Assembly (NCBI GenBank): GCA_959604655.1 | Contig: CAUHCL010000067.1 | Span: forward strand, 1 to 11,976 | Direction: 5' to 3' | Source: an uncultured Alistipes sp. | GTDB taxonomy: Bacteria > Bacteroidota > Bacteroidia > Bacteroidales > Rikenellaceae | DNA: 11,976 bases | Part shown: positions 1-7,670 of the stretch, in pieces | Position numbering within the stretch: position 1 is the stretch's first letter | Layout: each line of letters opens with the position of its first letter | The notes under the pieces: model-generated | Databases searched by the model: none | What the model saw: only the letters and a program-made list of their open reading frames with translations | Told to the model about the DNA's origin: nothing | Position numbers and translations under genes: made by a program

Positions 1-27
1 TCGCAGGCTTCCTTGATTGTTTTATAT

Positions 28-191
28 GTTACCTTTTGTGCGGACAAAAGGTAACCCAAAAACCGCCGCGGCAGAAGCGATTTCGGACGAAGGGCAGCCA
101 CGGCGACGGAGCGTAAAGAATCGGAGAGTTTTCGAGACGTAGAATATTTTGCAGTCCGCAGGACTGCGCGGGCCGCAGGCTGCCGCCCGAA
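28..191 (-). repeat. Palindromic intergenic repeat, copy E
   Basis: This is a composite of three parts. Part one is a perfect 12-bp hairpin (28-39 GTTACCTTTTGT, loop GCGG, 44-55). Part two is a 62-bp core (66-127). Part three is a 7-bp hairpin (151-157 GCAGTCC, loop GCA, 161-167 GGACTGC) followed by the GC-rich tail 173-191. Both hairpins recur in the same order and orientation at 8430-8457 and 8634-8650, but the core recurs in the opposite orientation at 8548-8609 (57 of 62 bases match). The strand is given by the tail hairpin, taking copies A to C as forward. Open frames here are shadows of the repeat. No gene is visible in 1-270. Confidence 0.8.
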
Positions 192-275
192 ACCGTTCCA
201 TGCACGTGTACCAGCCCATCCCGCGGCGCAGTTTCCCGATTCGGAATTTTCAGTCGGACGCCGCGGGCAAAAAAG

Positions 276-306
276 TTGACATTAACCGATATTTCGGTTA
301 TCTTTG
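276..306 (+). promoter_or_regulatory. Promoter of the uxaC cluster
   Basis: The -7 element TATCTTTG (299-306) matches the Bacteroidetes TAnnTTTG consensus exactly. A TTG at 276-278 lies 20 bp upstream, at the expected -33 position. Transcription would begin near 312, giving a leader of about 70 nt. That leader can form a CCGCC (334-338)/GGCGG (348-352) hairpin before the uxaC start. Confidence 0.75.
283..300. promoter_or_regulatory. Candidate operator palindrome in the uxaC promoter
   Basis: This is an inverted repeat, TAACCGA (283-289) and TCGGTTA (294-300), with a 4-base spacer. It sits between the -33 and -7 elements and overlaps the first two bases of the -7 box, so a bound dimer would block the RNA polymerase sigma factor. 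Size and place suit a repressor such as the LacI- or GntR-type regulators common in uronate loci. No regulator gene is present in the window, so the identity of the binder is inference. Confidence 0.45.
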
Positions 307-384
307 TGCATTGCAAACCTTAATGGGGGCTGTCCGCCTTCGGGCGCGGCGGTCCCTTGAATCCGACCAAAAAAACCGACTGTC

Positions 385-1788
385 ATGAAAAAGTTCAACG
401 ACGAAAATTTCCTGCTGCAAAGCCCCACTGCCGAGCGGCTTTATCACGATCATGCGGCCAAGATGCCCATCATCGACTATCACTGCCATCTCAACCCCGA
501 GTATGTGGCCTCCGACCACCGTTTCCGCAATCTGGCGGAGATATGGCTCGACGGCGACCACTACAAGTGGCGCGCCATGCGTACCAACGGCGTGGCGGAG
601 CGTTACTGCACGGGCGACGCCTCGGACTGGGAGAAGTTCGAGAAGTGGGCCGAGACGGTACCCTACACCATGCGCAATCCGCTCTATCACTGGACGCATC
701 TGGAGCTCAAGACCGCTTTCGGAGTCGAGGAACTGCTCGGCCCCGCTTCGGCGCGCTCGATCTACGACCGTTGCACCGAGCTGTTGCAGCGTCCCGAGTA
801 TTCGGCCCGCGGGCTCATGCGCCGCTATAATGTTGAGACGGTGTGCACGACCGACGACCCCGCCGACTCGCTGGAGCACCACATCAAGTGCCGCGAGGAC
901 GGCTTCGAGTGCAAGGTGCTGCCCACGTGGCGTCCCGACAAGGCTATGGCCGTGGAGGATCCCGCGGCGTTCAGGGCCTATATCGACCGCCTGGCCGAGG
1001 CTGCGGGCGTGGAGATCCGCTCGTTCGCCACTCTGCTCGACGCCCTGCGTGCGCGCCACCGCTTCTTCGAGAGCGTGGGGTGCCGCCTGAGCGACCACGG
1101 CATCGAGGAGTTCTACGCCGAGGATTACACGGCGGCCGAGATCGAGGCGGCGTTCGCCAAGGTGTACGGCGGCGGGAAGCTCACCGACGAGGAGACGCGC
1201 AAGTACAAGAGCGCCATGCTGGTGGAGTTCGCCGTGATGGACTGGGAGACGGGATGGACCCAGCAGTTCCACTTCGGCGTGATACGCAACAACAACAGCC
1301 GCAAGATGGCTTCGATAGGCGTCGACACGGGATTCGATTCGATAGGCGACTTCACGCTGGCCAAGAACATGGCCAAATATCTGGATCGTCTCGACGTGCA
1401 GGGCAAGCTGACCAAGACCATCCTCTACAACCTCAATCCCCGCGACAACGAGATGGTGGCCACCATGATCGGAAACTTCCAGGACGGCGAGACCGCGGGC
1501 AAGATACAGTTCGGTTCGGGCTGGTGGTTCCTCGACCAGAAGGAGGGCATGGAGCGTCAGATGAACGCCCTCTCGCTGCTGGGCCTGCTGAGCCGTTTCG
1601 TGGGTATGCTGACCGACTCGCGCAGTTTCCTGAGCTATCCGCGCCACGAGTATTTCCGCCGCACGCTGTGCAACCTCATAGGCAACGACATAGAGGCGGG
1701 GCTGCTGCCCGCGAGCGAGATCGACTTCATAGGCCGCATGGTGGAGAACATCAGCTACCGCAACGCCAAGGAGTTTTTCGGGTTTTAG
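385..1788 (+). CDS. uxaC: Glucuronate (uronate) isomerase UxaC
   Basis: Cytoplasmic enzyme of 467 residues, the usual family length. It interconverts D-glucuronate with D-fructuronate and D-galacturonate with D-tagaturonate, the first step in catabolism of saturated hexuronates. It belongs to the amidohydrolase superfamily. The metal-site motif DYHCHL is at residues 31-36, with H33 and H35 as ligands. LTDSRSFLSYPRHEYFRR (409-426) carries the conserved Asp (D411) and Arg-His region, and GSGWWF (377-382) is typical of the family. The start at 385 is the first ATG after the promoter, preceded by an A-rich stretch. It is the first gene of the cluster. It is separated from kduI by 152 nt that hold a palindromic repeat. 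The mannonate/altronate oxidoreductase and dehydratase that normally follow this reaction are not in the window. The assignment is secure. Confidence 0.96.
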   Translation: MKKFNDENFLLQSPTAERLYHDHAAKMPIIDYHCHLNPEYVASDHRFRNLAEIWLDGDHYKWRAMRTNGVAERYCTGDASDWEKFEKWAETVPYTMRNPLYHWTHLELKTAFGVEELLGPASARSIYDRCTELLQRPEYSARGLMRRYNVETVCTTDDPADSLEHHIKCREDGFECKVLPTWRPDKAMAVEDPAAFRAYIDRLAEAAGVEIRSFATLLDALRARHRFFESVGCRLSDHGIEEFYAEDYTAAEIEAAFAKVYGGGKLTDEETRKYKSAMLVEFAVMDWETGWTQQFHFGVIRNNNSRKMASIGVDTGFDSIGDFTLAKNMAKYLDRLDVQGKLTKTILYNLNPRDNEMVATMIGNFQDGETAGKIQFGSGWWFLDQKEGMERQMNALSLLGLLSRFVGMLTDSRSFLSYPRHEYFRRTLCNLIGNDIEAGLLPASEIDFIGRMVENISYRNAKEFFGF

Positions 1789-1800
1789 GATGTAAAGGAC

Positions 1801-1897
1801 GCTGTTCGCCGACGGCGGTGGAATGCGCGAGCCTTGGGCGAGCAGCAGTCCGCCGCGTGGGGCGGCGGCGAACTGCCGACATCGCAATGCGATGTCG
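1801..1897 (+). repeat. Palindromic intergenic repeat, copy A
   Basis: The copy begins 12 nt after the uxaC stop. The body (1801-1876) aligns closely with copy B (8311-8388). It can fold through outer arms 1801-1811 and 1866-1876, or through the inner start 1845-1855 with the same 3' arm. It ends in a perfect tail palindrome: CGACATCGCA (1877-1886), one centre base, TGCGATGTCG (1888-1897). That tail differs in sequence from the tails of the other copies. No promoter consensus is seen between it and kduI, so it is probably transcribed within the cluster mRNA. Confidence 0.8.
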
Positions 1898-1940
1898 TGG
1901 ACGTCGAGTGTGAATGTTGAAGATATAACAACGAAAAGAT

Positions 1941-2783
1941 ATGAAAACCAACTACGAAATCCGCTATGCGGCGCATCCCGAGGATGCCCGCGGATACGAT
2001 ACCGTACGTCTGCGGCGCGACTTTCTGATCGAACGCGTCTTCGCCGCCGACGAGGTGAATATGGTCTATTCGATGTACGACCGCATGGTGGCGGGCGGCG
2101 CCATGCCCGTCGCGGAGCCGCTGCCGCTGGAGGCGATCGATCCGCTGAAGGCGCCCTTCTTCCTGCACCGCCGCGAGATGGGAATATTCAACGTGGGCGG
2201 CGCGGGCAAGGTCCGCGCGGGCGATCGGGAGTATTCGCTGGGCTACAAGGAGGCCCTTTATCTCGGCGCGGGCGACCGCGAGGTGACCTTCGTGAGCGAT
2301 GATGCCGCCCGCCCCGCCAAGTTCTATTTCAACTCCGCTACGGCCGACTGCACCTTCCCCGACAGGCTGATTACCAAGGCCGACGCCGTGGTGGCGCACA
2401 TGGGTTCGCTCGAAGGGTCCAACGACCGCGACATCAACAAGATGATCGTGAACCAGGTGCTGCCCACGTGCCGCTTGCAGATGGGAATGACCGAATTGCG
2501 TACGGGCAGCGTGTGGAACACCATGCCCGCGCACGTGCATTCGCGTCGCATGGAGGTCTACTTCTATTTCGAGCTGCCCGAGGACCATGCCGTGTGCCAT
2601 TTCATGGGCGAGCCGCACGAGACGCGCCACATATGGATGCGGGGCGAGCAGGCGGTACTGTCGCCCGAGTGGTCGATCCACAGCGCTGCCGCCACTCACA
2701 ACTACACCTTCATCTGGGGCATGAGCGGCGAGAATCTCGACTACGGCGATCAGGATTTTTCGGCCATAACGGATCTCAAATAG
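1941..2783 (+). CDS. kduI: 5-keto-4-deoxyuronate isomerase KduI
   Basis: Cytoplasmic zinc isomerase of 280 residues with a cupin fold. It converts 4-deoxy-L-threo-5-hexosulose uronate, formed from unsaturated uronates after lyase and unsaturated-glycuronyl-hydrolase action, to 3-deoxy-D-glycero-2,5-hexodiulosonate. The metal ligands known from the E. coli enzyme are all present with a two-residue offset: H198 and H200 in PAHVHSRRMEVYFYF (196-210), E205 in the same motif, and H247 in WSIHS (244-248). Length matches the family. The ATG at 1941 follows an A-rich stretch (acgaaaagat), usual in this phylum. kduD starts 11 nt after its stop, so the two are almost certainly co-transcribed and catalyse consecutive steps. 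The assignment is secure. Confidence 0.97.
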   Translation: MKTNYEIRYAAHPEDARGYDTVRLRRDFLIERVFAADEVNMVYSMYDRMVAGGAMPVAEPLPLEAIDPLKAPFFLHRREMGIFNVGGAGKVRAGDREYSLGYKEALYLGAGDREVTFVSDDAARPAKFYFNSATADCTFPDRLITKADAVVAHMGSLEGSNDRDINKMIVNQVLPTCRLQMGMTELRTGSVWNTMPAHVHSRRMEVYFYFELPEDHAVCHFMGEPHETRHIWMRGEQAVLSPEWSIHSAAATHNYTFIWGMSGENLDYGDQDFSAITDLK

Positions 2784-2794
2784 CTTTAAGGGAT

Positions 2795-3589
2795 ATGGTC
2801 GATTTCTCGTTGAAAGGCAAGACGGCCCTCGTAACGGGCGCAGCCTACGGAATAGGATTCGCAATGGCCGAGGCGCTGGCCGAGGCGGGTGCGAGGATAG
2901 CTTTCAACTGCCGCTCGCAGCGCCATCTGGACGAGGCTCTCGAAGCGTATGCCGCTCGGGGAATCGAGGCGCGCGGCTACATCTGCGACGTGACGGACGA
3001 AGAGGCCGTGCGCGGCATGGTCGCCTCCGTTGCCGAGCAGATGGGTACGATAGACATACTGGTCAACAACGCGGGTATCATCCGCCGCGTGCCGATGCAC
3101 GAGATGTCGGCCGCGGAGTTCCGCGAGGTGGTCGATATCGATCTCACGGCCCCCTTCATCGTGGCCAAGGCGGTGATTCCCGCCATGATCGCGAAGGGTG
3201 GTGGCAAGATAATAAACGTCTGTTCGATGATGTCGGAGCTGGGGCGCGAAACGGTGTCGGCCTACGCTTCGGCCAAGGGCGGACTGAAGATGCTCACGCG
3301 CAACATCGCTTCGGAGTACGGCCGCTACAACATACAGTGCAACGGCATAGGCCCGGGCTACATCGCTACGCCGCAGACCGCGCCCCTGCGCGAGCGGCAG
3401 GCCGACGGCTCGCGCCATCCGTTCGATTCGTTCATCGTGGCCAAGACTCCCGCCGCGCGCTGGGGCGTGCCCGACGATCTGAAAGGTCCCGCGGTGTTCC
3501 TCGCCTCGGCGGCCTCGGATTTCGTGAACGGACACATACTCTATGTCGACGGCGGCATATTGGCATACATAGGACGACAACCCGAATAG
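2795..3589 (+). CDS. kduD: 2-dehydro-3-deoxy-D-gluconate 5-dehydrogenase KduD (SDR)
   Basis: Classical short-chain dehydrogenase of 264 residues. It should reduce the KduI product to 2-keto-3-deoxygluconate with NAD(P)H in the cytoplasm. Seen in the sequence: cofactor motif TGAAYGIG (14-21), NNAG (91-94), catalytic S144, Y157 and K161 (YASAK), PGYIATP (187-193) and the C-terminal VDGG (252-254 region). The frame is open far upstream into kduI, but the ATG at 2795 gives the normal N-terminus (FSLKGKTALVTG) and follows a purine-rich TTAAGGGAT. Gluconate 5-dehydrogenases are close relatives and automatic annotation often gives that name. Adjacency to kduI favours the KduD role. The next gene begins 5 nt after its stop. 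Confidence 0.93.
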   Translation: MVDFSLKGKTALVTGAAYGIGFAMAEALAEAGARIAFNCRSQRHLDEALEAYAARGIEARGYICDVTDEEAVRGMVASVAEQMGTIDILVNNAGIIRRVPMHEMSAAEFREVVDIDLTAPFIVAKAVIPAMIAKGGGKIINVCSMMSELGRETVSAYASAKGGLKMLTRNIASEYGRYNIQCNGIGPGYIATPQTAPLRERQADGSRHPFDSFIVAKTPAARWGVPDDLKGPAVFLASAASDFVNGHILYVDGGILAYIGRQPE

Positions 3590-3594
3590 TGCTT

Positions 3595-4701
3595 ATGAGA
3601 CGACTTGTTTATCCGGTTTTTCTGCTGGCGGCGGGCTGCGGCCCGCGCGACGGCGCGGTGGTCGAGGTGTCGAACCTGTCGGGACTCGCCCGCACGAGGG
3701 AGAGTGTGGAGGTGGCGTGGAGCGACCTGCGCGGCGCGGGAGTCACGCCCGATAATGTCGTGGTCCTGTCGCCCGAGGGCGGGCAGGAGCCGTCGCAGGT
3801 GCTTTTCGACGACGAGGGGCATCCCGCGGCTCTGCTGTTTCAGGCTACCGTCGGCGCGGGCGCTGCGGCGGAGTATGCCGTGCGTCGCGGGCTGCGCGAG
3901 AAGTACGAGCAAAAGGCGTTCGGCCGCTACGTGCCCGAGCGGGCCGACGACTATGCGTGGGAGAACAACCTCACGGCCTGCCGCATCTACGGTCCCGCGC
4001 TGAAGGATCCCCGCACGCAGGGCGTGGACGTGTGGGTGAAAAGCACCCCGAGGCTGGTTATCGACGAGTGGTTCGCCCGCAACGACTATCATCACGACTA
4101 CGGCGAGGGCATGGACTGCTACAAGGTGGGCAACACCCTGGGCGCGGGGGCGCTGGCGCCGTTCGTCGACGGGCGGGTGGTGCTCACGGGCAACTATGTG
4201 TCGCAGGAGTGCACGGCCAACGGGCCGATACGCACCGAGGCGCGGTTCGTCTACGCTCCCGTCGACGCGGGCGGGCGCAAGGTGACCGTGCGGCGCACGA
4301 TACGTCTCGATGCCGACAGCCGCTTCACCGTGCAGGAGTATGTGTTGGATGGCTTCGAGGGCGAGCTGCCCGTGGCTGCGGGTCTGGTCCTGCATGATGT
4401 GAAGGCGTCGGCCGAGGGCGACGGTTGGGTGGCGGTCACCGAGGCCGCGTCGGACAGCGCCGACCCCGAGCGCGACGGCGACATATCGCTGGGCGTGATC
4501 CTCGCGGGTGGCGGGGAAGTGATCCGTGCCGACGGCCATGCGCTGGTGCTCGGCCGTGCCAGGGCGGGCGAGCGGATCACCGTGCTGAGCGGCTCGGGAT
4601 GGAGCCGTGCGGGCGTGGACGACGCAGGGGAGTGGCAGCGCATGGTCCGCGAGAGGGCCGAGGCGGAGGCCGCGCCGCTGAAGGTGACGGTGAGGCGATA
4701 G
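3595..4701 (+). CDS. DUF4861 family lipoprotein
   Basis: Protein of 368 residues. The N-terminus MRRLVYPVFLLAAGC is a short signal peptide with a lipobox ending at C15, so it should be lipid-anchored in the envelope. The next residues (GPRDG) are not a clear acidic surface-export signal, so a periplasmic location is plausible. The rest is one DUF4861 domain, recognised by RYVPERADDYAWENN (111-125), GVDVWVKST (143-151) and YHHDYGEGMDCYKVG (165-179). These blocks are rich in Asp, Glu, His and Arg and may form a polar active or binding site. The frame is open well upstream, but only the ATG at 3595 gives a signal peptide. The start lies 5 nt after kduD. I do not know an established activity. Placement suggests periplasmic handling of uronate-containing oligosaccharides, which is inference. 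Confidence 0.85.
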   Translation: MRRLVYPVFLLAAGCGPRDGAVVEVSNLSGLARTRESVEVAWSDLRGAGVTPDNVVVLSPEGGQEPSQVLFDDEGHPAALLFQATVGAGAAAEYAVRRGLREKYEQKAFGRYVPERADDYAWENNLTACRIYGPALKDPRTQGVDVWVKSTPRLVIDEWFARNDYHHDYGEGMDCYKVGNTLGAGALAPFVDGRVVLTGNYVSQECTANGPIRTEARFVYAPVDAGGRKVTVRRTIRLDADSRFTVQEYVLDGFEGELPVAAGLVLHDVKASAEGDGWVAVTEAASDSADPERDGDISLGVILAGGGEVIRADGHALVLGRARAGERITVLSGSGWSRAGVDDAGEWQRMVRERAEAEAAPLKVTVRR

Positions 4702-4744
4702 GCACGCCTCGGCGGATTTCGACAGGCATTAAAACAAAGGCAAT

Positions 4745-5569
4745 ATGACGAAGATAAAGAACAGTTGCGTGCTCATCACGGGCGGAGCCTCGGGGATAGG
4801 GCGCATAATGGGCCGCATGGCGCTCGAACGCGGAGCGCGCAAGCTGGCGATATGGGATATCGACGAGGAGAAGATGGCCGTGGCGGCCGCCGAATTCGCC
4901 TCTCTCGGCAGCGTTGCGACCTACAAGGTCGACGTGTCGGACAGCGCGGCGGTCGAGGCGGCGTATGCCCGCACGCGAAGCGAGTGCGGCGACGTGGACA
5001 TACTCGTCAACTGCGCGGGCATAGTGACGGGCAACAAGACGTTCGACCGCCAGAGCGTGCGCGACATAGAGCGCACGATGACCATCAATTCCGTGGCGCC
5101 CATGGTGCTGGCGTTGCAGGCCCTGCCCGACATGATCGCGCGCGACCACGGCCACATATGCAACATAGCCTCGGCGGCGGGAATGATCTCCAACCCCAAG
5201 ATGTCGGTCTACGTGGCCAGCAAGTGGGCGGTGATAGGGTGGTCGGACTCGGTGCGCATCGAGCTGCGTCAGGCGCGCAGCCGCGTGCGCGTAACCACCG
5301 TCGCTCCTTATTATATAAATACGGGCATGTTCGACGGCGTGCGTTCGCGCATCTTCCCCATCCTCGATCCCGAGGCCACGGCGCGGAAGATACTGCGCGC
5401 GATCGAGCGCAACAAGGATTTCCGCGGCATTCCGTGGGGATTTCATTTCATACGTTTCTGGCAGGGCCTGCTGCCCACGTCGTGGTTCGACACCGTGTTC
5501 GGCGGCTGGTTCGGCATATTCGCGGCGATGGACGGATTCACGGGTCGCAAGGCGGCCGAAAAGCGATAG
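4745..5569 (+). CDS. SDR family oxidoreductase, SDR16C-like
   Basis: Short-chain dehydrogenase of 274 residues, distinct from kduD. Seen: TGGASGIG (12-19), WDID (37-40) whose acidic residue after strand 2 suggests NAD rather than NADP, NCAG (89-92), catalytic S143, Y156 and K160 (YVASK), and NTGMFDG (192-198). These features plus LDPEATARKILRAI (207-220) resemble the SDR16C group, whose eukaryotic members oxidise long-chain retinols and steroids. The C-terminal part (about 230-262) is rich in Trp and Phe and may touch membranes. It starts 43 nt after the DUF4861 gene and ends 3 nt before an aldehyde dehydrogenase, so the pair could carry an alcohol through aldehyde to acid. The substrate is unknown, and a link to uronates rests only on position. 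Confidence 0.85.
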   Translation: MTKIKNSCVLITGGASGIGRIMGRMALERGARKLAIWDIDEEKMAVAAAEFASLGSVATYKVDVSDSAAVEAAYARTRSECGDVDILVNCAGIVTGNKTFDRQSVRDIERTMTINSVAPMVLALQALPDMIARDHGHICNIASAAGMISNPKMSVYVASKWAVIGWSDSVRIELRQARSRVRVTTVAPYYINTGMFDGVRSRIFPILDPEATARKILRAIERNKDFRGIPWGFHFIRFWQGLLPTSWFDTVFGGWFGIFAAMDGFTGRKAAEKR

Positions 5570-5572
5570 CCT

Positions 5573-6955
5573 ATGAAGATCGAAAACACCTCGCCCGAGT
5601 GCATAGCGGCTCTCGCGGCGGGACAGAGGGAGTATTTCCGCTCGGGCGCGACGCTCGGCGCGGATTTCCGCCGTCGGCAGCTCCGCGCGCTGGGCGATGC
5701 TCTGGAGCGGTGGGAGAAGCCGCTTTGCGAGGCGCTGTGGCGCGACCTGCACAAGTCGGCCGAGGAAGCCGTGCTCACCGAGCTGAGCATCGTGGCGGGC
5801 GAGGTGGGCAACCATCTGCGCCACCTCAAAAGGTGGATGCGCGACGAGCGGCGCGCCACGCCGCTCAAGATGATGCCCTCGCGCAGCCGCGTGGTGAGCG
5901 AGCCTTTGGGCTGCTCGCTCATCGTAGCACCGTGGAACTACCCCGTGCAGCTGCTGCTCAATCCGCTGGTGGGGGCCATCTCGGCGGGATGCACGGCGCT
6001 GCTGAAGCCCTCGCCCTACGTGCCGCACGTGGCCGACACGCTCGGACGTATGATCGCCGAGACTTTCGACGAGCGCTACATAGCCGTCGTGCAGGGTAAC
6101 CGCGACGTGAACGCGGCCCTGCTGCGCGAGCGGTTCGACATCATATTCTTCACGGGCAGTCCCGAGCTGGGGCGCGTGGTGATGCGCGCCGCGGCGGAGA
6201 ATCTCACTCCCGTGGTGCTGGAGCTGGGCGGCAAGAGTCCCTGCATAGTCGACTGCGGCGCCGACGTGGATATCGCGGCGCGGCGCATAGCCTGGGGCAA
6301 GACGCTCAATGCGGGCCAGACCTGCATAGCGCCCGATTATCTGCTCATTCACTCGTCGCTGCGCGACGGATTCGTCGAGGCGTTCGCGCGCGAGGTGAGG
6401 CGTCTGCACGGCGACGACCCGCGGCAGAGCCGTCACTACGTGCGCATGGTCAGCGAGCGCGCTTTCGACCGTGTGGCAGGCTATCTGGCCGACGGCCGCG
6501 CGGCGACGGGCGGCAGCACTCTGCGCGAGGAACTTTATATTGAACCGACGCTGCTGCTCGACGTCGATCCCGCGTCGGCCGTCATGCGCGAAGAGATCTT
6601 CGGTCCCGTGCTTCCCGCCGTGACCTTCGACGATGTGGACGAGGCGGTACGATTCGTCACCGAACGCGAAAAACCGCTGGCACTCTACTACTTCGGACCG
6701 ACCGACCGCGCGAGGGAGGTTATCCGCCGCACCTCGTCGGGCGGCGCGTGCGTCAACGACACCATAATGCACATCGCCAACGAGAATCTGCCGTTCGGCG
6801 GCGTGGGCAACTCGGGCATGGGCCGATATCACGGCCGCGAGAGCTTCGACGCCTTCTCGCACCGCCGTGCCGTGGTCACCACGCCCGTGTGGCTCGACCT
6901 GCCTTTCCGCTACATGCCCTACCGCATGTTCCGATGGGTGAAAAAAATTCTGTGA
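5573..6955 (+). CDS. Aldehyde dehydrogenase, ALDH3-like
   Basis: NAD(P)-dependent aldehyde dehydrogenase of 460 residues, the compact length of class 3 enzymes. Seen in order: APWNYP (119-124) with oxyanion-hole N122, FTGS (193-196), general base E217 in LELGGKSP, catalytic nucleophile C251 in NAGQTC, EEIFGP (340-345), and the class 3 signature LPFGGVGNSGMGRYHG (406-421) followed by SFDAFSHRRAVV. Class 3 members oxidise fatty and aromatic aldehydes to acids. The C-terminus (443-460, FPFRYMPYRMFRWVKKIL-like, basic and hydrophobic) could associate with membrane, but no full transmembrane segment is visible. The start is 3 nt after the SDR stop, so translation is probably coupled. It may detoxify aldehydes or serve a lipid-alcohol route. 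A direct part in uronate breakdown is not shown. Confidence 0.92.
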   Translation: MKIENTSPECIAALAAGQREYFRSGATLGADFRRRQLRALGDALERWEKPLCEALWRDLHKSAEEAVLTELSIVAGEVGNHLRHLKRWMRDERRATPLKMMPSRSRVVSEPLGCSLIVAPWNYPVQLLLNPLVGAISAGCTALLKPSPYVPHVADTLGRMIAETFDERYIAVVQGNRDVNAALLRERFDIIFFTGSPELGRVVMRAAAENLTPVVLELGGKSPCIVDCGADVDIAARRIAWGKTLNAGQTCIAPDYLLIHSSLRDGFVEAFAREVRRLHGDDPRQSRHYVRMVSERAFDRVAGYLADGRAATGGSTLREELYIEPTLLLDVDPASAVMREEIFGPVLPAVTFDDVDEAVRFVTEREKPLALYYFGPTDRAREVIRRTSSGGACVNDTIMHIANENLPFGGVGNSGMGRYHGRESFDAFSHRRAVVTTPVWLDLPFRYMPYRMFRWVKKIL

Positions 6956-7010
6956 CGGCCGCCGTGCGGTACCGATATTGCATGCAGGGTGGAATAAAAA
7001 CACTCGTATC

Positions 7011-7574
7011 ATGAAACGCTTTCTGTTTTTATCGATTTTTGCCGCGGCGGCATCGGTATTCGGCGCGGGATGTTCGGCCTATTCCTCGGGTGCCGACGCC
7101 GACATGCGTGCGGTGAGGCGCAGGGCTGGCGAGCTTCAGGACTCGCTCAACTACGTCGAGGCATTGCAAGCCCTGAACGGGCGCAAGTTCGTCTTCGAGG
7201 CCGATATGCTGGTGTTCAAGCGCGGCGGCACGGCGCACGTCATGTCGAATCTCAACTTCGTGTCGCTCGTGGACGACAAGGCCACCGTGCAGGTCGCTCC
7301 GTTCGATTCGGGCGGACCCAACGGCGTGGGCGGCGTGACGGTCGAGGGGCGCGTGACCAACATCGAGGAGAAGACCGACAAGCGTGGAAACACGCGCCTG
7401 ACGATGAACGTCATGGGCCGCGGGGTCTTCGCCGCGGTGGACATAACGCTCACCTACGGCAGCGGCAACGGCATGGTTACGATAAATCCCAATCTCAACT
7501 CCAACCGCATCACGCTCTACGGCAAGATCGTGCCGATAGAGAAATCGCGCGTGTTCAAGGGAATGTCGTTGTAG
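7011..7574 (+). CDS. DUF4251 domain-containing exported protein
   Basis: Protein of 187 residues. The frame could begin at 6978, but the ATG at 7011 gives a proper signal peptide: KR followed by a hydrophobic stretch (4-19) ending at FGAGC with C21. The lipobox is loose (Gly at -3), so it may be a lipoprotein or a soluble periplasmic protein. The mature part matches DUF4251, a Bacteroidetes family of small envelope proteins: an ALNGRKFVFEADML-type strand start, NLNFVSLVDDKATVQVAPF in the middle, and closing NRITLYGKIVPIEKSRVFKG. Mostly beta structure is expected. Function is not known to me. It lies 55 nt after the aldehyde dehydrogenase with no promoter consensus in the gap, and is followed by a terminator, so it may be the last gene of the cluster. 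Confidence 0.85.
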   Translation: MKRFLFLSIFAAAASVFGAGCSAYSSGADADMRAVRRRAGELQDSLNYVEALQALNGRKFVFEADMLVFKRGGTAHVMSNLNFVSLVDDKATVQVAPFDSGGPNGVGGVTVEGRVTNIEEKTDKRGNTRLTMNVMGRGVFAAVDITLTYGSGNGMVTINPNLNSNRITLYGKIVPIEKSRVFKGMSL

Positions 7575-7600
7575 GAGAGTGCAGTATCCTGCCTATATGG

Positions 7601-7635
7601 GGATGCCCGCCATTGTCGGGTGTCCTTTTTTGTTT
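7601..7635 (+). terminator. Rho-independent terminator after the DUF4251 gene
   Basis: GGATGCCCG (7601-7609) pairs with CGGGTGTCC (7617-7625), including two wobble pairs, around a 7-base loop. The stem is followed directly by TTTTTTGTTTT. It lies 26 nt after the stop codon and probably ends the uronate cluster transcript. Confidence 0.85.
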
Positions 7636-7670
7636 TGTCGTCGCGGCATGATTGGGGTAGGGCAAGGCAC

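Noticed and set aside
298..1887. Long minus-strand frame of 529 codons opposite uxaC
   Set aside because: It lies opposite a secure gene, is rich in Arg, His, Val and Leu as expected from a GC-rich antisense frame, and has no domain.
4577..7012. Minus-strand frame of 811 codons opposite the DUF4861 end, SDR and ALDH genes
   Set aside because: It spans three genes that are supported on the plus strand, with low-complexity composition and no recognisable motif.
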